A DNA stretch of 64,000 nt. It comes from Pseudo-nitzschia pungens. Its lineage: Eukaryota > Bacillariophyta > Bacillariophyceae > Bacillariales > Bacillariaceae. A program made the translations under genes and the position numbers. How positions within the stretch are numbered: the first letter of the stretch is position 1; every line of letters begins with the position of its first letter. The notes beneath the pieces were generated by a model, which had not been told where the DNA came from, ran no database searches, and saw only the letters and a program-made list of their open reading frames with translations. The stretch is from NCBI GenBank assembly GCA_037355855.1, contig CM074759.1, positions 5,828,001 to 5,892,000 on the forward strand. The letters are read 5' to 3'. Below, piece after piece: positions 30,811-42,439 of the stretch.

Positions 30811-32163
30811 CTCTTCTGGTATGAGGTTTGATGGGATGCCTTCCAATCCAAATCCCATCAATGCTTCTACTGTTTCTCCCTTTTCCCCCTCCGACTCTTC
30901 CCCTGTCTCTCATTTTGTCCAATTAACTCTTCATGGAGACTCTCTTGCTGCTAAGGATTCTGACAGTTTTGGTCATTCCTTTCCTCACGCTCCATCATCT
31001 AATTCCACCATTATCACCTTCCAAAACATTGGACCCCAACGTAGAGCTGCCTTTATGTCCAGGTCCAAGCACAACTCCCGTCAATTTGTCAAGAGCAACG
31101 CAAGTGTGGCGCTTTTTGCTGAACATTGTTTGAATGAATCCAAGCTCCTGCCCTGTGATCTTTTTAATCGGCGCATGAAGAATGTCTGTCCCTCAAGTTT
31201 TTCCTATCTTGCCAACAACAAGCATGAAGCTTCTGACTGCTCATGGCTTCAGCCTGGTGGCACAGGGTTTTCCATTGATCAACTGTTCAGTTCCCACAAG
31301 ATTGCCCATGGGGCTGATCCTTCTGGTCTTGGAAGATGGTCCTTTGTCAAGTTTCAGGGCAGGGATGGCTACACTGTAACTATGTTTTCTGCTTACTGCC
31401 CTGTTGAAAATGACAGGGATCTTGGCTCAGTCTGGAATCAACAGTGCCGCTACTTTCAGGCAGCTGAAAATCTTTTCAGTCCCAATCCATGCATTCTTTT
31501 TCACAGGGATTTTACTGCTGCCCTTCAGGTCTGCCTGGGTGCAGGTGACCAGGTCATTGTTGGGATTGACCAGAATGCTGATGTCAGGACTGATGGCTTG
31601 TCTTTTGAGCTCCAGGCTCTGGGTTTCAGAGAGGCCATTCTTACCCTTCATAGTCAGTCTTCTCCTCCTGCCACTCACAACCGCAACACTACCAGAACAC
31701 CAATTGATGCCATTTGGGTCTCTGAGAATGTTGATGTTCTCAGGGCAGGGTATTGTCCCTTTGGTGGTGCCCATGGTATGGAATCTGACCATAGACTGCT
31801 TTGGATTGAAGTTTGTAATTGCAGCCTCATGGGCAAACATCTTCCACCTCCTGTGAGATTCTCTCATTCCAAACTCCAGTCCTCCCACCCTCATCTGCGC
31901 CAACGGTATTTCAAGCGAGTGAGGCACAGCTTTCTCAAGGCTGGAGTGTTTTCTCTCCAAGCTAAGCTGGAGCACCTACTGGCTCAGTTTCAGTCTGGGG
32001 ATATTTCTGTGCGCGCTGATCTCATCACCACATATGAAGTACTCCATGAAACTTCCACCTCTCTCAGGCTCTCTGTTGAACAAAACCTCTGCCACACTAG
32101 AGCTGGTCTGGTTCCATGGTCACCAAAGCTGCAAGTCTATCGTGATACAATTGACTTTTGGAG
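30731..32163 (+). pseudogene. LINE ORF2 of copy D, N-terminal part (APE domain)
   Basis: Opens at 30731 with the family start and carries a complete APE domain: FQNIG, FAEHCLNE, SAYCP, GIDQNADV, PIDAIWV, ESDHRLLW. The frame is intact to TIDFWR, where copy E enters at 32164; the apparent end at 32215 is read from E. The continuation lies at 55363-58966 and is in the matching frame. Confidence 0.9.
32145..32163 (+). repeat. Target-site duplication of copy E, left side
   Basis: atacaattgacttttggag, identical to 55344-55362. The first one or two bases could belong to the tail on the right side. Confidence 0.95.
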
Positions 32164-32928
32164 ACAATTTTGCGACGCGCGATTTTGTCCGACGTTCCGA
32201 TGTTCCAGTACTTAAAACACGTAGATTTCTACACAACTTTCCCCTTTGATATCTCACTCACTTCTAAAGCTCCTACAACAAAACCAAGCACTACACCTAT
32301 CAACAGAGACCTCCCCTGTCTGATTCTGCTGTTTGTTTGCCTGCTCCTTGCTCCCTTTGGTTGCTGTGGTTGCTTGTTTCCTCTGCCGGTCGGTCGATCG
32401 CTTCGGCAGCAACACAAGCAAAAGGACACATAATTTCTACAGCAAGCCCAGTACTAATTCTACAGCAGCTCTGCTCCGGTTAGTCTCCACACTCAGTTTG
32501 TCTCCGAGCCTGGTTTGTTTCGATCTGTTTTCAAGCTACCTTATTATTTAACGCTATACAGTCTTCCACGCCTCTTAAGTGATATCCACTTAACGTTCTA
32601 CATTCTTCAAGGTCGAACCCATTTAACGTTCTACATTCTTCAAGATAGAGCACATATACACCCCCCTTCTAGAAGGTTCCTACTCGCTGATCCCTAAGTA
32701 TCTGCAAGTTCGCGCAAGCATATCTTCCAGTTCCCCTTTATTTTCAAGCCAATTGCCCCCTGCTCTTACTAGTGTCAATCACTTAAGAGCTACCCTGTTT
32801 CCTAGCCAAGCCCCCCAGTCCCTAAGTGTTTTCGCTTAAGGCTCCCCCTACTACACCTGTTTTCAAGCCAAGACCAACCGATCCCTAAGTACCTTATACT
32901 TATTGCACTCTTGTTTCCAAGACTACAG
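32164..32928 (+). promoter_or_regulatory. 5'UTR of copy E (proximal part)
   Basis: No gene. Same order of motifs as Z: gatcg-rich palindrome region near 32390, hairpin TTAAGTG/CACTTAA near 32574-32592, heat-shock-like box 32667-32679, then the hairpin array up to 32928, where the sequence turns into an inverted copy of itself. Confidence 0.65.
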
Positions 32929-33000
32929 ATGTAGTAGGGGGAGCCTTAAGCGAAAACACTTAGGGACTGGGGGGCTTGGCTAGGAAACAGGGTAGCTCTT
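32929..33000 (-). repeat. Inverted 72-bp piece of LINE 5'UTR at the G 3' junction
   Basis: Reverse complement of 5'UTR sequence present just upstream at about 32790-32863 and also inside G near 46520-46590. It sits between the E 5'UTR and the 3' tail of G. Its origin (inversion, or copying during insertion) cannot be told from the sequence. Confidence 0.8.
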
Positions 33001-33304
33001 AATAATAATAATAATATACGTATTTAAATAACTTTAATCACCAAAGGTGAAACTAAATTACTCAGTCTGTAACCAGACTTTAACGTCGCCTCCATCATAG
33101 AGTCAGGACCCCAAGTGGCAGAACGACAAATTTTCAAACAAACCTTGAACATCAAGCAGGGGAAAGGACAAACAAGTCCCACAAAAGAGGGACTTGAGAG
33201 AAAGTGAAATGGGAATGAAGATATTGGGATAAGATCCAGTATCAAAAGGGATGGGACAGGATAAGAAGCAGGAACAGAAGACAAAACCAAGGTACAAAGT
33301 GTAA
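33001..33304 (-). other. 3'UTR and tail of copy G
   Basis: Conserved 3' end with both hairpins (agtctggttacagact; TCACC-TTT-GGTGA) followed by acgtat and the ATT-repeat tail. Confidence 0.88.
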
Positions 33305-36300
33305 TCAACCCTGAGGTCCAGTAAGCCAGGCTCTGAGAAGAGCAGCCTCTTGTTGGTATGGCTGCACTGGTGGGACAGGCGCTGCATACTGCTTCCTTGC
33401 AAGGTGGATGGTTGCAAGCCACTGCCGCTTGGCAGTCAGGGTGTAGCCTTGTAGGACTTGGAAAGGGGTTTGTAAAAGGGAGTGTGACTGGGGGAGTGCA
33501 CCAGCTGCACCAATTGCCAATTCTGAAGTGATGGAAGCATCAAGAGATTGGTGTTGTTCAGCATCCAGGGTACCCCCAGGACCATGGAGTCGTTCATTCC
33601 TATAAGTCCAAAGATCCCAGGAGGTAAGAAAGAACTGATGGATGACAGCTGTAGCCCAACGTTTGGGAGAGCGCTTGCTTCCAATGTGGGAGTAGTAGTC
33701 AGCCTGAATTTGGTACCAGCGAGGAGACCACCTACCAAGAAGCCAGTTGTGCCAGCCAATAGTCCTCTGTGCCCTGACAGCAGACGCAATTGCAAGTGAG
33801 TAGGATGATGGATAAATGGTCTGGCCCTTCCGAACTCTGGTGAGAAGATCCACAATGGCAACAACCAATGATGGATCAGTTTGTTCAACTTCAAGCCTCT
33901 TCTGCAGTGGTCCCTTGAAAGCTGACACACTGTGCTGTACTGCCCCAGTGTCCTTGCAGGAGAGCACATGAGAGACCTTCTCATTGTCTGCATCACACAA
34001 TGGGCACCTGGAGTGATCCTGATACTGGTAGTGAAGTAGTTGGTTGCCAACACCAATGCATCCAGAAGCAAATTTGACAAACCACCGTTGCATGCCAGGA
34101 GGTAATCGCTTGAAGGCAGACAGATGGGCACACCAATGGATGGAACTCAAAACAGGTTGTGGAATGGGAATATCATGGTGGGTCTGCCAGTATTGAAGAA
34201 GAGGAGGACCAGAAATGGCAACATGCAGAGCATTCTGATCAAACCTTGAACACTTGCATCCATGGAGAGAAAATGCCCAAGGCTCAAACACAAGTCTGGG
34301 ATAGTGATGGGCCGAAGCTCTATGAACAGAGAGAAAGGCCTTTGCCATGCTGTCAACCTGATGATTGCGAAGGGCCCACCAATCAAGAAAGATTCCAGCT
34401 TGATGGCCCTGAACCCACTGAAAGTGCACAGAGATTGGCAGGGCAGAAATCATGTTTCTGATGACATAAACATAATCAAAAGACTTCTGGGAAATAACCA
34501 AAGGCCAAGATCCCTGAGCCTGTTTGAGAGCTGTGTCACCATCCAGAGCAATAGTGATAGAGCCAGAAGCAATATCAAAAAGATTCACCAGAGCAGTGCA
34601 ACAGGTGAGAACTCCAATGATACCCGCCAGTTCACTCCTGTAGGATGACTGATCCTCAGGGGATCCACTGACAAAATTACAGCCAGTGAGGAACAATGAG
34701 GCAGTCTTGGTGGAGGTATTGGGTGACAAAATGAATGCAGAAGTTCCTCTGAGAAGGTCCGGATCAAATGACCCATCACAGACAGCACTGGCAATACCAC
34801 TCTGGATAGCATCAACAAGGTGTTGACAGCCAGCCTGTGGTAGAGAATATTTGTGGAGAAGTACCCTTGGAGACTCACAGAGTGCATCAAAGGCATCTAC
34901 TGGGGAGTCTGGAAGAGAATCATATGGATTGTACTCCAGAGGATCCATGTCAGGAGGTTCGGAAACAAAGGCTGAGGACCCAACCACTCGAACAACTTGG
35001 CCACAGATAACAGGGCAGACAAGCACATCAGCGCAGGCTGGTTTGTCAGAAAGGAGTTCAGCAGTGACCCTGTATCTGCCCCTGCCCTGGGAGGTGCTCA
35101 CAGTCCAGCCAGTAGAAGTTTTGAAGAATATTCTGTTGGTGGATGGAGACAAAAACCAAGGCCAAAGAGAAGCTGTCTGGGGAGAGAGCCAAGGCCCAAG
35201 ATGAAAAGAAGGAGCTAGTGCCCTGGCTGCAGGGGGAGGACAAGGGGGAAGAAAGCAGGTCTGAAGAGCCTTAGTCCATAAGCGCTTTGCTGCTGGAGGC
35301 CAAGATGGAGGACATCTCGGCCAGTCAAGATGATCCCTCAAGTGATTGGAGGATGTCAGCTGGAAAGCCATGGGAGAGAGTCTCTTCCCATCTGGAGTAC
35401 AAATGTCAGCAAGGGAGATAGCCTTGAGGGACATGCGCATGTGATTCAAGAGGGACAAGTCAGCACCTCTGAAGCCAGCGTTGACAAAGGCGTGCATGAG
35501 ATAGCAGTCATTGGAACGTAGCAGGGGAAGATCTGGGAAGTCTTCAAACAAGCTCACAGGGTGAACAGAGAAAAACTTCCACACATGTTTGTACCAGCAA
35601 GGAGTGACGTAGGAAGCAAAAGGATGATATGGTGTGACACCAAGATGGAGAGGAATGCCAAGTTCGAGCCGTAGAGACTCAGCAGTTAGCCTGAGAATCC
35701 TACCAGTTTGGGAGGACCTGACAGATTCCTGAAAGAGGGTGGCAATATGACTGAACTCTTGGAGGAGGTAGGGGTGAATGAAACCAAAGCCTTGATAGAG
35801 GGAAGGACCATAGAATACATGTCTGGGAAATGTCCGTGACATCCCTGCTTTATTCAGCACAGGAACAAGAGCTGGGTGAATTATCTGAGTCCAAGTGGCC
35901 TCATCAAGTTGCGTGACAGGCATGGGGTATTCAACAGACTTCATGAAAGAATACTTGAATGTGTAGAGGGATGCCCTCTTCTCACACTTGGAAGCCTTGA
36001 GCTGAGAGCCAAAAGACTGAGACTGTGACTTCATGTGAGCAATCTGTGCTTCCTCATTGCCATCCATGGAGATAAAAACCCCAAGGGTCTTGTCAGCATG
36101 GTCAACTTCAAAACGATCCAGGGTAGCTCGATTGCCATTCTTATCAGCAACAGAGAAGTCACCGGGCATGTCAGCAATGGAGCGATAGTCCCAACCGGAT
36201 CCATTCCATTTGAAATCAATCAAATAACAGAAAGATTTGGCAGGTTCAATCGCACCACCAGTGGCAATAATCCCACCAGCCCATCGGTCAAGAGCTTCCT

Positions 36301-39217
36301 GAAAGTCAACAGCTAATTCTTCACCAGAAGTTGAGGAATCAGAGCCAGCACAAAACAAATCTGTGTCATCCACAAAGGCAAAACCCACAAGAGAAACCAG
36401 TTGCAGTGACAAAGACGTGATAAGATGGACACCATGCCCAGCCTGTTGCATCATTCGGAAGACAATGGTTGACACCAAAGCCCAAAGAGTTGGACCAATA
36501 CCATTGCCTTGGCCACAACCACTGAGAGGAACAGGTTCATCACCATACACAGGACCTGACCGACCAAAACCAGTTTTGATGTGGTGCTTAGCATGTTGCA
36601 GAGTAGACAGAAGAACTTCACACACATGTGCAGGAACACCAAAGCTCTGGAGAGTGAGACCTGCAATGGGATGAGAGATTCTATCATAACAGCCCTTGGC
36701 ATCATTCATAGCAACAGCACCGGATCTGCGCTTCTGCCTCAACACATCACAGATGAGCTTCTTGTTCAAGCAGGTGTTGATGGCCTTGTGGTGTTTCCTG
36801 CTTCCATGTTGATCAACAGCCACGGCATTGGCACGTTCAGCATAGGCAAGAATGCGTCTGCCAATCATCTTGTTGTTGATTTGGAACTCAGGAGACATCA
36901 ACTGGATGAGTCTCATCTTATCCACTCTATATTCACCAGGTTTCTTGAATATCTCAACATCCGTGATGACCTGCCAGGCAGAAGGAGAGAAGCCAACAAT
37001 CAATGGGACTGATCTCAGTAGAGTGTCAAACTTGTTCAACTGGGGATCCAGGGCAAAAGCCTTGTGGTGGGCAAAACTCAAACATGAAGGTTCACTTGCT
37101 GTGCGTTCCCTCTGGTGTTTCCAGGCAGCAGCATTGTCAGCTGGACACACTGAATAGTCAAAGGGAGGCAAACTCAGAATAGAGGCAGGGACTTTGAGAC
37201 AAGAAAGAAATTCAGACAGGTATTTGTCAGTGGCAGGAGGAGGATTATATGTGCCATCAAGAACTTGAGCAGAAGCATGGGCTGTGCCGAGGTAGCCAAA
37301 ATCTTGAATGAAGGAGGGAGTCATGGAAGGAGTGCCAAGACACTGCTGTTGACGCCGGACATTGGATTCAGCCATAGCTGGAACCATAGTGGACTGGGAC
37401 TCCAAGACCTGTTCAGCACCATCAGGGCCAACTGCAATAGCTCGCAAGACAGCTGACTTGTTGACACGTCCCCGAATAGACCTAGCAGCAAGGCCAAGCT
37501 CTCTTTGAAGACGTTCCCTGCGCATCCGGGCACGAATCTGGGAAGCATTCTGGTTGTGAGGTTTGCCTTCAGCAAGAAGTGCATCCACCAGGCCTTGATT
37601 GAAGGAGTCTCTCCAAGAGGGGGCCAATTTTTTCACTGCCCGGTATTGCCTGTAAGCTTGTTTCAGGTGGAGGACAGCACTGGAAAGATCACAGTGTTCT
37701 CCTTTGTAGAGAGAAAGCTTGCATGCCAGCCTTTTCAAAACAGTATGACTGGTGGACACACCCTGTCTCAGCTTAACAACACGCCGCCAAAAGTCAATTG
37801 TATCACGATAGACTTGCAGCTTCGGGGACCATGGAACCAGACCAGCTCTTGTGTGGCAAAGGTTTTGTTCAACAGAGAGCCTGAGAGAGGTGGAGGTTTC
37901 ATGGAGGACTTCATATGTGGTGATGAGAGCAGCGCGCACAGAAATATCCCCAGACTGAAACTGAGCCAGGAGGTGTTCCAGCTTAGCTTGGAGAGAAAAC
38001 ACTCCAGCCTTGAGAAAGCTGTGCCTGACACGCTTGAAATACCGTTGGCGCAGATGCGGGTGGGAGGACTGGAGTTTGGAATGAGAGAAGCTCACGGTAG
38101 GTGGCAGGTGTTTGCCCATGAGGCTGCAATTACAGACTTCAATCCAAAGCATTCTGTGGTCCGATTCCATACCATAGGCGCCACCAAAGGGACAATACCC
38201 AGCCCTGAGAACATCAACATTCTCAGAGACCCAAATGGCATCAATTGGTGTTCTGGTAGTGTTGCGGTTGTGAGTGGCAGGAGGAGAAGACTGACTATGA
38301 AGGGTAAGAATGGCATCTCTGAAACCAAGAGCCTTGAGCTCAAAAGACAAGCCATCAGTCCGAACATCAGCATTTTGATCAATCCCAAGAATGACCTGGT
38401 CACCTGCACCCAGACAGACCTGAAGGGCAGCAGTCAAATCCCTGTGAAAGAGAATACATGGGTTGGGACTGAAAAGATTTTCAGCTGCTTGAAAGTATCG
38501 GTACTGTTGATTCCAGACGGAACCAAGGTCCCTGTCATTTTCAACAGGGCAGTAAGCAGAAAACATAGTGACAGTGTAACCATCCCTGCCCTGAAACTTG
38601 ACAAAGGACCATCTCCCAAGACCAGAAGGATCAGCCCCATGGGCAATCTTGTGGGAACTGAACAGTTGATCAATGGAAAACCCTGTACCACCAGGCTGAA
38701 GCCATGAACAGTCAGAAGCTTCATGCTTGTTGTTGGCAAGGTAGGAAAAACTTGAGGGACTGATATTCTTCATGCGCCGATTGAAAAGATCACATGGCAG
38801 GAGTTTGGATTCATTCAAACAATGTTCAGCAAAAAGAGCCACACTGGCATTGCTCTTGACAAATTGACGGGAGTTGTGCTTGGACATGGACATAAAGGCA
38901 GTTCTGCGCTGTGGTCCAATGTTTTGGAAGGTGATAATGGTGGAATTAGAGGATGGAGCTTGAGGGAAGGAGTGACCAAAACTGTCAGAATCCTTAGCAG
39001 CAAGAGAGTCTCCATGAAGAGTTAATTGGACAAACTGAGAGGCAGGGGAAGAGGCGGAGGAGGAAAAGGGAGAAACAGTAGAATCATTGATAGGATTTGG
39101 AGTGGAAGGCATCCCATCAAACCTCATACCAGAAGAGTTAACCATGATCAGAAGGAAACCCAGTCTGTCGCAGGGATGGAAGAGTTGCCGGAGCTGATTT
39201 GGTGGAGACATTGGCAT
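33305..39217 (-). CDS. LINE ORF2 protein, intact (APE endonuclease, RT, RNase H, CCHC)
   Basis: 1,970 residues, the only complete ORF2 in the window. It nicks target DNA, primes reverse transcription on the nick and degrades the RNA template. APE domain about 92-360: Asn99 (FQNIG), Glu131 (AEHCLNE), Tyr222 (SAYCP), Asp280/Asn282 (GIDQN), Asp326 (PIDAIW), Asp353-His354 (ESDHRM). A family-specific linker fills 380-700. RT about 720-960: motif A MNDAKGCYDRI near 837, motif B SGCGQGNGIGP, motif C FVDD near 949. RNase H about 1475-1625: CDGSFD, YRSELAG, ALDGDTALK, VQGHQ and NHQVDSMAK. Zinc motif CX2CX8HX4C (CPLC...SHVLSC) near 1740. It overlaps ORF1 by 80 nt. Met25 overlaps the ORF1 stop (ATGGTTAA) and may be the true start. 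Domain calls are firm; activity is untested. Confidence 0.95.
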   Translation of the reverse strand: MPMSPPNQLRQLFHPCDRLGFLLIMVNSSGMRFDGMPSTPNPINDSTVSPFSSSASSPASQFVQLTLHGDSLAAKDSDSFGHSFPQAPSSNSTIITFQNIGPQRRTAFMSMSKHNSRQFVKSNASVALFAEHCLNESKLLPCDLFNRRMKNISPSSFSYLANNKHEASDCSWLQPGGTGFSIDQLFSSHKIAHGADPSGLGRWSFVKFQGRDGYTVTMFSAYCPVENDRDLGSVWNQQYRYFQAAENLFSPNPCILFHRDLTAALQVCLGAGDQVILGIDQNADVRTDGLSFELKALGFRDAILTLHSQSSPPATHNRNTTRTPIDAIWVSENVDVLRAGYCPFGGAYGMESDHRMLWIEVCNCSLMGKHLPPTVSFSHSKLQSSHPHLRQRYFKRVRHSFLKAGVFSLQAKLEHLLAQFQSGDISVRAALITTYEVLHETSTSLRLSVEQNLCHTRAGLVPWSPKLQVYRDTIDFWRRVVKLRQGVSTSHTVLKRLACKLSLYKGEHCDLSSAVLHLKQAYRQYRAVKKLAPSWRDSFNQGLVDALLAEGKPHNQNASQIRARMRRERLQRELGLAARSIRGRVNKSAVLRAIAVGPDGAEQVLESQSTMVPAMAESNVRRQQQCLGTPSMTPSFIQDFGYLGTAHASAQVLDGTYNPPPATDKYLSEFLSCLKVPASILSLPPFDYSVCPADNAAAWKHQRERTASEPSCLSFAHHKAFALDPQLNKFDTLLRSVPLIVGFSPSAWQVITDVEIFKKPGEYRVDKMRLIQLMSPEFQINNKMIGRRILAYAERANAVAVDQHGSRKHHKAINTCLNKKLICDVLRQKRRSGAVAMNDAKGCYDRISHPIAGLTLQSFGVPAHVCEVLLSTLQHAKHHIKTGFGRSGPVYGDEPVPLSGCGQGNGIGPTLWALVSTIVFRMMQQAGHGVHLITSLSLQLVSLVGFAFVDDTDLFCAGSDSSTSGEELAVDFQEALDRWAGGIIATGGAIEPAKSFCYLIDFKWNGSGWDYRSIADMPGDFSVADKNGNRATLDRFEVDHADKTLGVFISMDGNEEAQIAHMKSQSQSFGSQLKASKCEKRASLYTFKYSFMKSVEYPMPVTQLDEATWTQIIHPALVPVLNKAGMSRTFPRHVFYGPSLYQGFGFIHPYLLQEFSHIATLFQESVRSSQTGRILRLTAESLRLELGIPLHLGVTPYHPFASYVTPCWYKHVWKFFSVHPVSLFEDFPDLPLLRSNDCYLMHAFVNAGFRGADLSLLNHMRMSLKAISLADICTPDGKRLSPMAFQLTSSNHLRDHLDWPRCPPSWPPAAKRLWTKALQTCFLPPCPPPAARALAPSFHLGPWLSPQTASLWPWFLSPSTNRIFFKTSTGWTVSTSQGRGRYRVTAELLSDKPACADVLVCPVICGQVVRVVGSSAFVSEPPDMDPLEYNPYDSLPDSPVDAFDALCESPRVLLHKYSLPQAGCQHLVDAIQSGIASAVCDGSFDPDLLRGTSAFILSPNTSTKTASLFLTGCNFVSGSPEDQSSYRSELAGIIGVLTCCTALVNLFDIASGSITIALDGDTALKQAQGSWPLVISQKSFDYVYVIRNMISALPISVHFQWVQGHQAGIFLDWWALRNHQVDSMAKAFLSVHRASAHHYPRLVFEPWAFSLHGCKCSRFDQNALHVAISGPPLLQYWQTHHDIPIPQPVLSSIHWCAHLSAFKRLPPGMQRWFVKFASGCIGVGNQLLHYQYQDHSRCPLCDADNEKVSHVLSCKDTGAVQHSVSAFKGPLQKRLEVEQTDPSLVVAIVDLLTRVRKGQTIYPSSYSLAIASAVRAQRTIGWHNWLLGRWSPRWYQIQADYYSHIGSKRSPKRWATAVIHQFFLTSWDLWTYRNERLHGPGGTLDAEQHQSLDASITSELAIGAAGALPQSHSLLQTPFQVLQGYTLTAKRQWLATIHLARKQYAAPVPPVQPYQQEAALLRAWLTGPQG

Positions 39218-42200
39218 GGCTCAAATCACTGACACTAGCATCATGACTGGAAGAGAATGCAATTGCAGCAACTCCAAGCCTCAATGCAGAGGCTGCGTCT
39301 TCCCCACCACCGGCAGCAGGAACTGCAGTTGAGGAATCAGGAGAGGCCACAGGGAGGTCACCAGCCATGGCATTCTGGGGAGGGTCAGGAACTGCAGGGG
39401 GAACTTCAGGAGGAATACCAGGAGAGGCATCAGCCTTGGCAACATTGGAAGGATCACCTCCAGTAGGAACACCACCTGCAGGCGCTGAAGCCTGGACATC
39501 AGTGAGATTGGAAGTACCGGTTGCTAAAGTATCCATGGATTGAGAATCATCAAATCCGCCACCACCACTGTCAGCACGGGCTTGGAGGTTAAAGTGCAGA
39601 TCCAGATCAAAGGTAAGGTCTGGGGCAAGGTCAACTGACAAGTCATCATCAACAAGTTCCCAATCTCTTGCATCCCCATCACCAAAAAAGGGAAGAGAGG
39701 CATCCTGCAGTGGATCTGCAGCAGGTTCAGTTTCCACAACACAATTGGCAGCAGCATCCCAATGGTAGGCTTCCATTTCAGTCAAGCACTCAGAAGAGAA
39801 CCATTGTCGAACACAAGAACCATAATGAGCTTCCAGTATAATAGGCAGGAAAGACAACATGGCCATTGCTTCAGCCTTGGTAGTGATATTGTACAAAGCA
39901 AGGATCTCGCCTCGGTATGAACTGGTATCGACAGAAAGAAAAAGAGGCCATGACCAATTGTCACGGGTTCTGATACCCAGAAGCACACTGCGCAGTGTCT
40001 TCAAACCCAGCCCTTGGCCCAAGTCAACTGGAAGATCAAGATCAACTACCCCCAGAACAGGAGCAGTTTCATGGCTCTCAATAAATTTAGCTTGGCGGTG
40101 CTTAGCCTGGCGAACAGTCTTGAGCTTGGAGGGGGGAAGAGGTCTGTCAGAAGGATTGGTAGCTGTCTCAATAAACTTGTAGAATTTACCATCAGGTAAA
40201 GAGGCAATGTCTGAAGGTTTGCAACGGTTGAACTGGGCTTTGAGGAGCTTAACAGTTTGGGCGCGCTTTGTAGCATCACATAAAACATGAGCAGCCAGAA
40301 CCGGATTGGGATCAGGAGTTCTGGAGTTGTCAAGGCTGATATTCTTCCTGATAACAGCAATAGGACATGCCTGAAACCTGGGATGAGTCTGAAGCAATTC
40401 GTTGTAGTGGTCAAGATCAAAACTCTGCATGTAAGATCCAAGGAGAAAGCCACAGGTGACAATAACTGGGGCCTGTATGTGGTCATATTTCAGGTCCATG
40501 TCACGGTCTCTGAGCCTCTGGAGCAATTGTGCTGAAAAGAGTTTCTCCAGGGAGGCACTGTGTCCCAAAAAGAAGCGTAGATGAGGAGCAGTTCTACTGC
40601 GAAGCCAGAGCTGTGCAACATACAATTCCAAGGTCTTCCTGTCAGGAAGAGTCGTCCAAAACTTGGTAACAGGCTTGGCCTTGGGGTTGAGCCTGGCTCT
40701 GGAGGGAAAAACATACAACACCAGGCGCTTGTCAACAGTCCATAGAAGATCCAAAGCTTCCTTGAGAGACTTGAGCAGCTCATCATATAGTTCCCCAGGG
40801 CGTTGTGACATCAACCTTGGAAGGGACAGAGTGACATAAGAACTATGAGAACACTTGGTTCCAGCAGTTACATCCACTGGAGCTCTAGAATCACTGGAGC
40901 AAACCCCTCGGCGTTGGAGGAAATGCCCAGCAGAGGAGGACAAGACAGTAGCATCACCACCACCAGGAAGAAAGGACACTGATTTGGAAGGGGAAGATTT
41001 GGAAGTGGAAGCATCATCAGCCACTGGTGGCGCAGGTGTAGGAGGTCGCTTCTTGAAATGCCAATGAGAACCAAGCACCTGATTGGCTGCCCACCATACT
41101 TTGCCTTCAGTGCTAGGCAAAAGGTTGCCCTCACAATAGAGGTCATCAAAACACTCAGGAGACATCTTGACCAAACCAATAAGACATTTCTTCAGAGCCT
41201 GGCCAGGTGGTTGCTTGGTCCAGGCTGGGGCAGAGCCTTGAAAGCAAGCAGAGGCAAGAGAGGCCAAGGAATCTACAGTGGCATTGCGCCAGTCTGGAGT
41301 GTCCGGAAAAACCTGAGAATAAACAGGAGGGATGGCAGTCCTGCAAATATCATGGATGGATTTTTTGTCTGTACCCTCCTTCTTGCTGAAAAAGTGTGTA
41401 GGGCTTGGACACCCAGCCCATAACCGTTTACCAGTTGGAGATTTTCGAAAGGCATGAATTGCAGATGGTATAGGAGACTTGCCAGAACAGGGACCCTTAC
41501 CATAAAAACACCAGAAGAAGGAAGCGGAATGAGCCCTGTTGGCAGCAGCCAAAGCCTCCTGTCATTGGGACTGCCGTGCTTGCTGCTGAGAGGGATCAGC
41601 TTTCTGGGCAGAGGAAAAGGCAAGAGTAGATTGCTTGAGGATGGAGGAAGCAGGGACCTTGCCTGAGGTCCCAGAGCCCTTTGGTGTGTGTCTGGGCGTC
41701 TGTTGGCCTGGCAGCTGGGAGCCTGCCTGGGTGGATCCTGGCTGCTGGGATCCTGGGGGCCGGGGTCCTGACTGCTGGGAGCCCTGCTGCTGGGGTCCCT
41801 GCTGCTGGGAGCCTGAGGACTGGGAGCTTATCAGCTTGGGGTCTGACAACAAAGTATCTGACGACTGAGAGCCTGACAGAGTACCTGACTGCGGATGACC
41901 TGACTCCTGGGAGCCTGATTGAGAAGCTGTTGACAGAGAAGAAGTTGGAAAGGAATCCCCTGGTGCAGAGTCCCCTGGTGCAGATTCCCCTGGTGCAGAT
42001 TCCCCTGGTGAAGCTTCAGTGCCAAGCATCTCAACATCAGAGAGCACACCTGCAGAAGAAGAGGTCTTCAAGGAATCCCCTGGAGCAGGTTCAGTGCCAA
42101 GCATAACAACATCAGAAAGCCCACCTGCAGATGAGGACTCAGAAGAAGAGGAAGACATATCACCAACAGAAGACCCAGGCATAGAGGATGAAGAGGCTGA

Positions 42201-42404
42201 TGAGGCAGAGGAAGAGGATGATCTGGTATCAAGAGTAGGAGAGGGAGTAGTAAGAGCAGAGGTGACACTAGAATGTCTTGGAGGGGTCTTTTGCACAAAT
42301 GGGCGCTTGTTAGACCGAGTCCCAGAGGTAGACCTAGCAGAAGAATGAGGTGTGGAAGATCGTTTCTTCCGGGAAGCTGTTTGGGAGGTGGGCCGCGGAG
42401 ACAT
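39138..42404 (-). pseudogene. LINE ORF1 of copy G, one nonsense codon
   Basis: Same span as the intact copy C ORF1 (3,267 nt). The start at 42404 reads MSPRPTSQTASRKK; a short deletion removed part of the PPPPTKGW start seen in C, D and F. The frame stops at a TGA near 41562, in the SQxQEALAAANRAHS segment where copy C has TGC. It is then open from there to the TAA at 39138. The central domain (TLSLPRLMSQ, VLYVFPSRARL, SYMQSFDLDHYN) and acidic tail are intact. The N-terminal part carries SAPGE/D repeats. One base change separates it from an open frame, so it may be a recent loss. Confidence 0.92.
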
Positions 42405-42439
42405 TGTACCAGAAGTGGAGCACCGAGGGCAGAGACACC

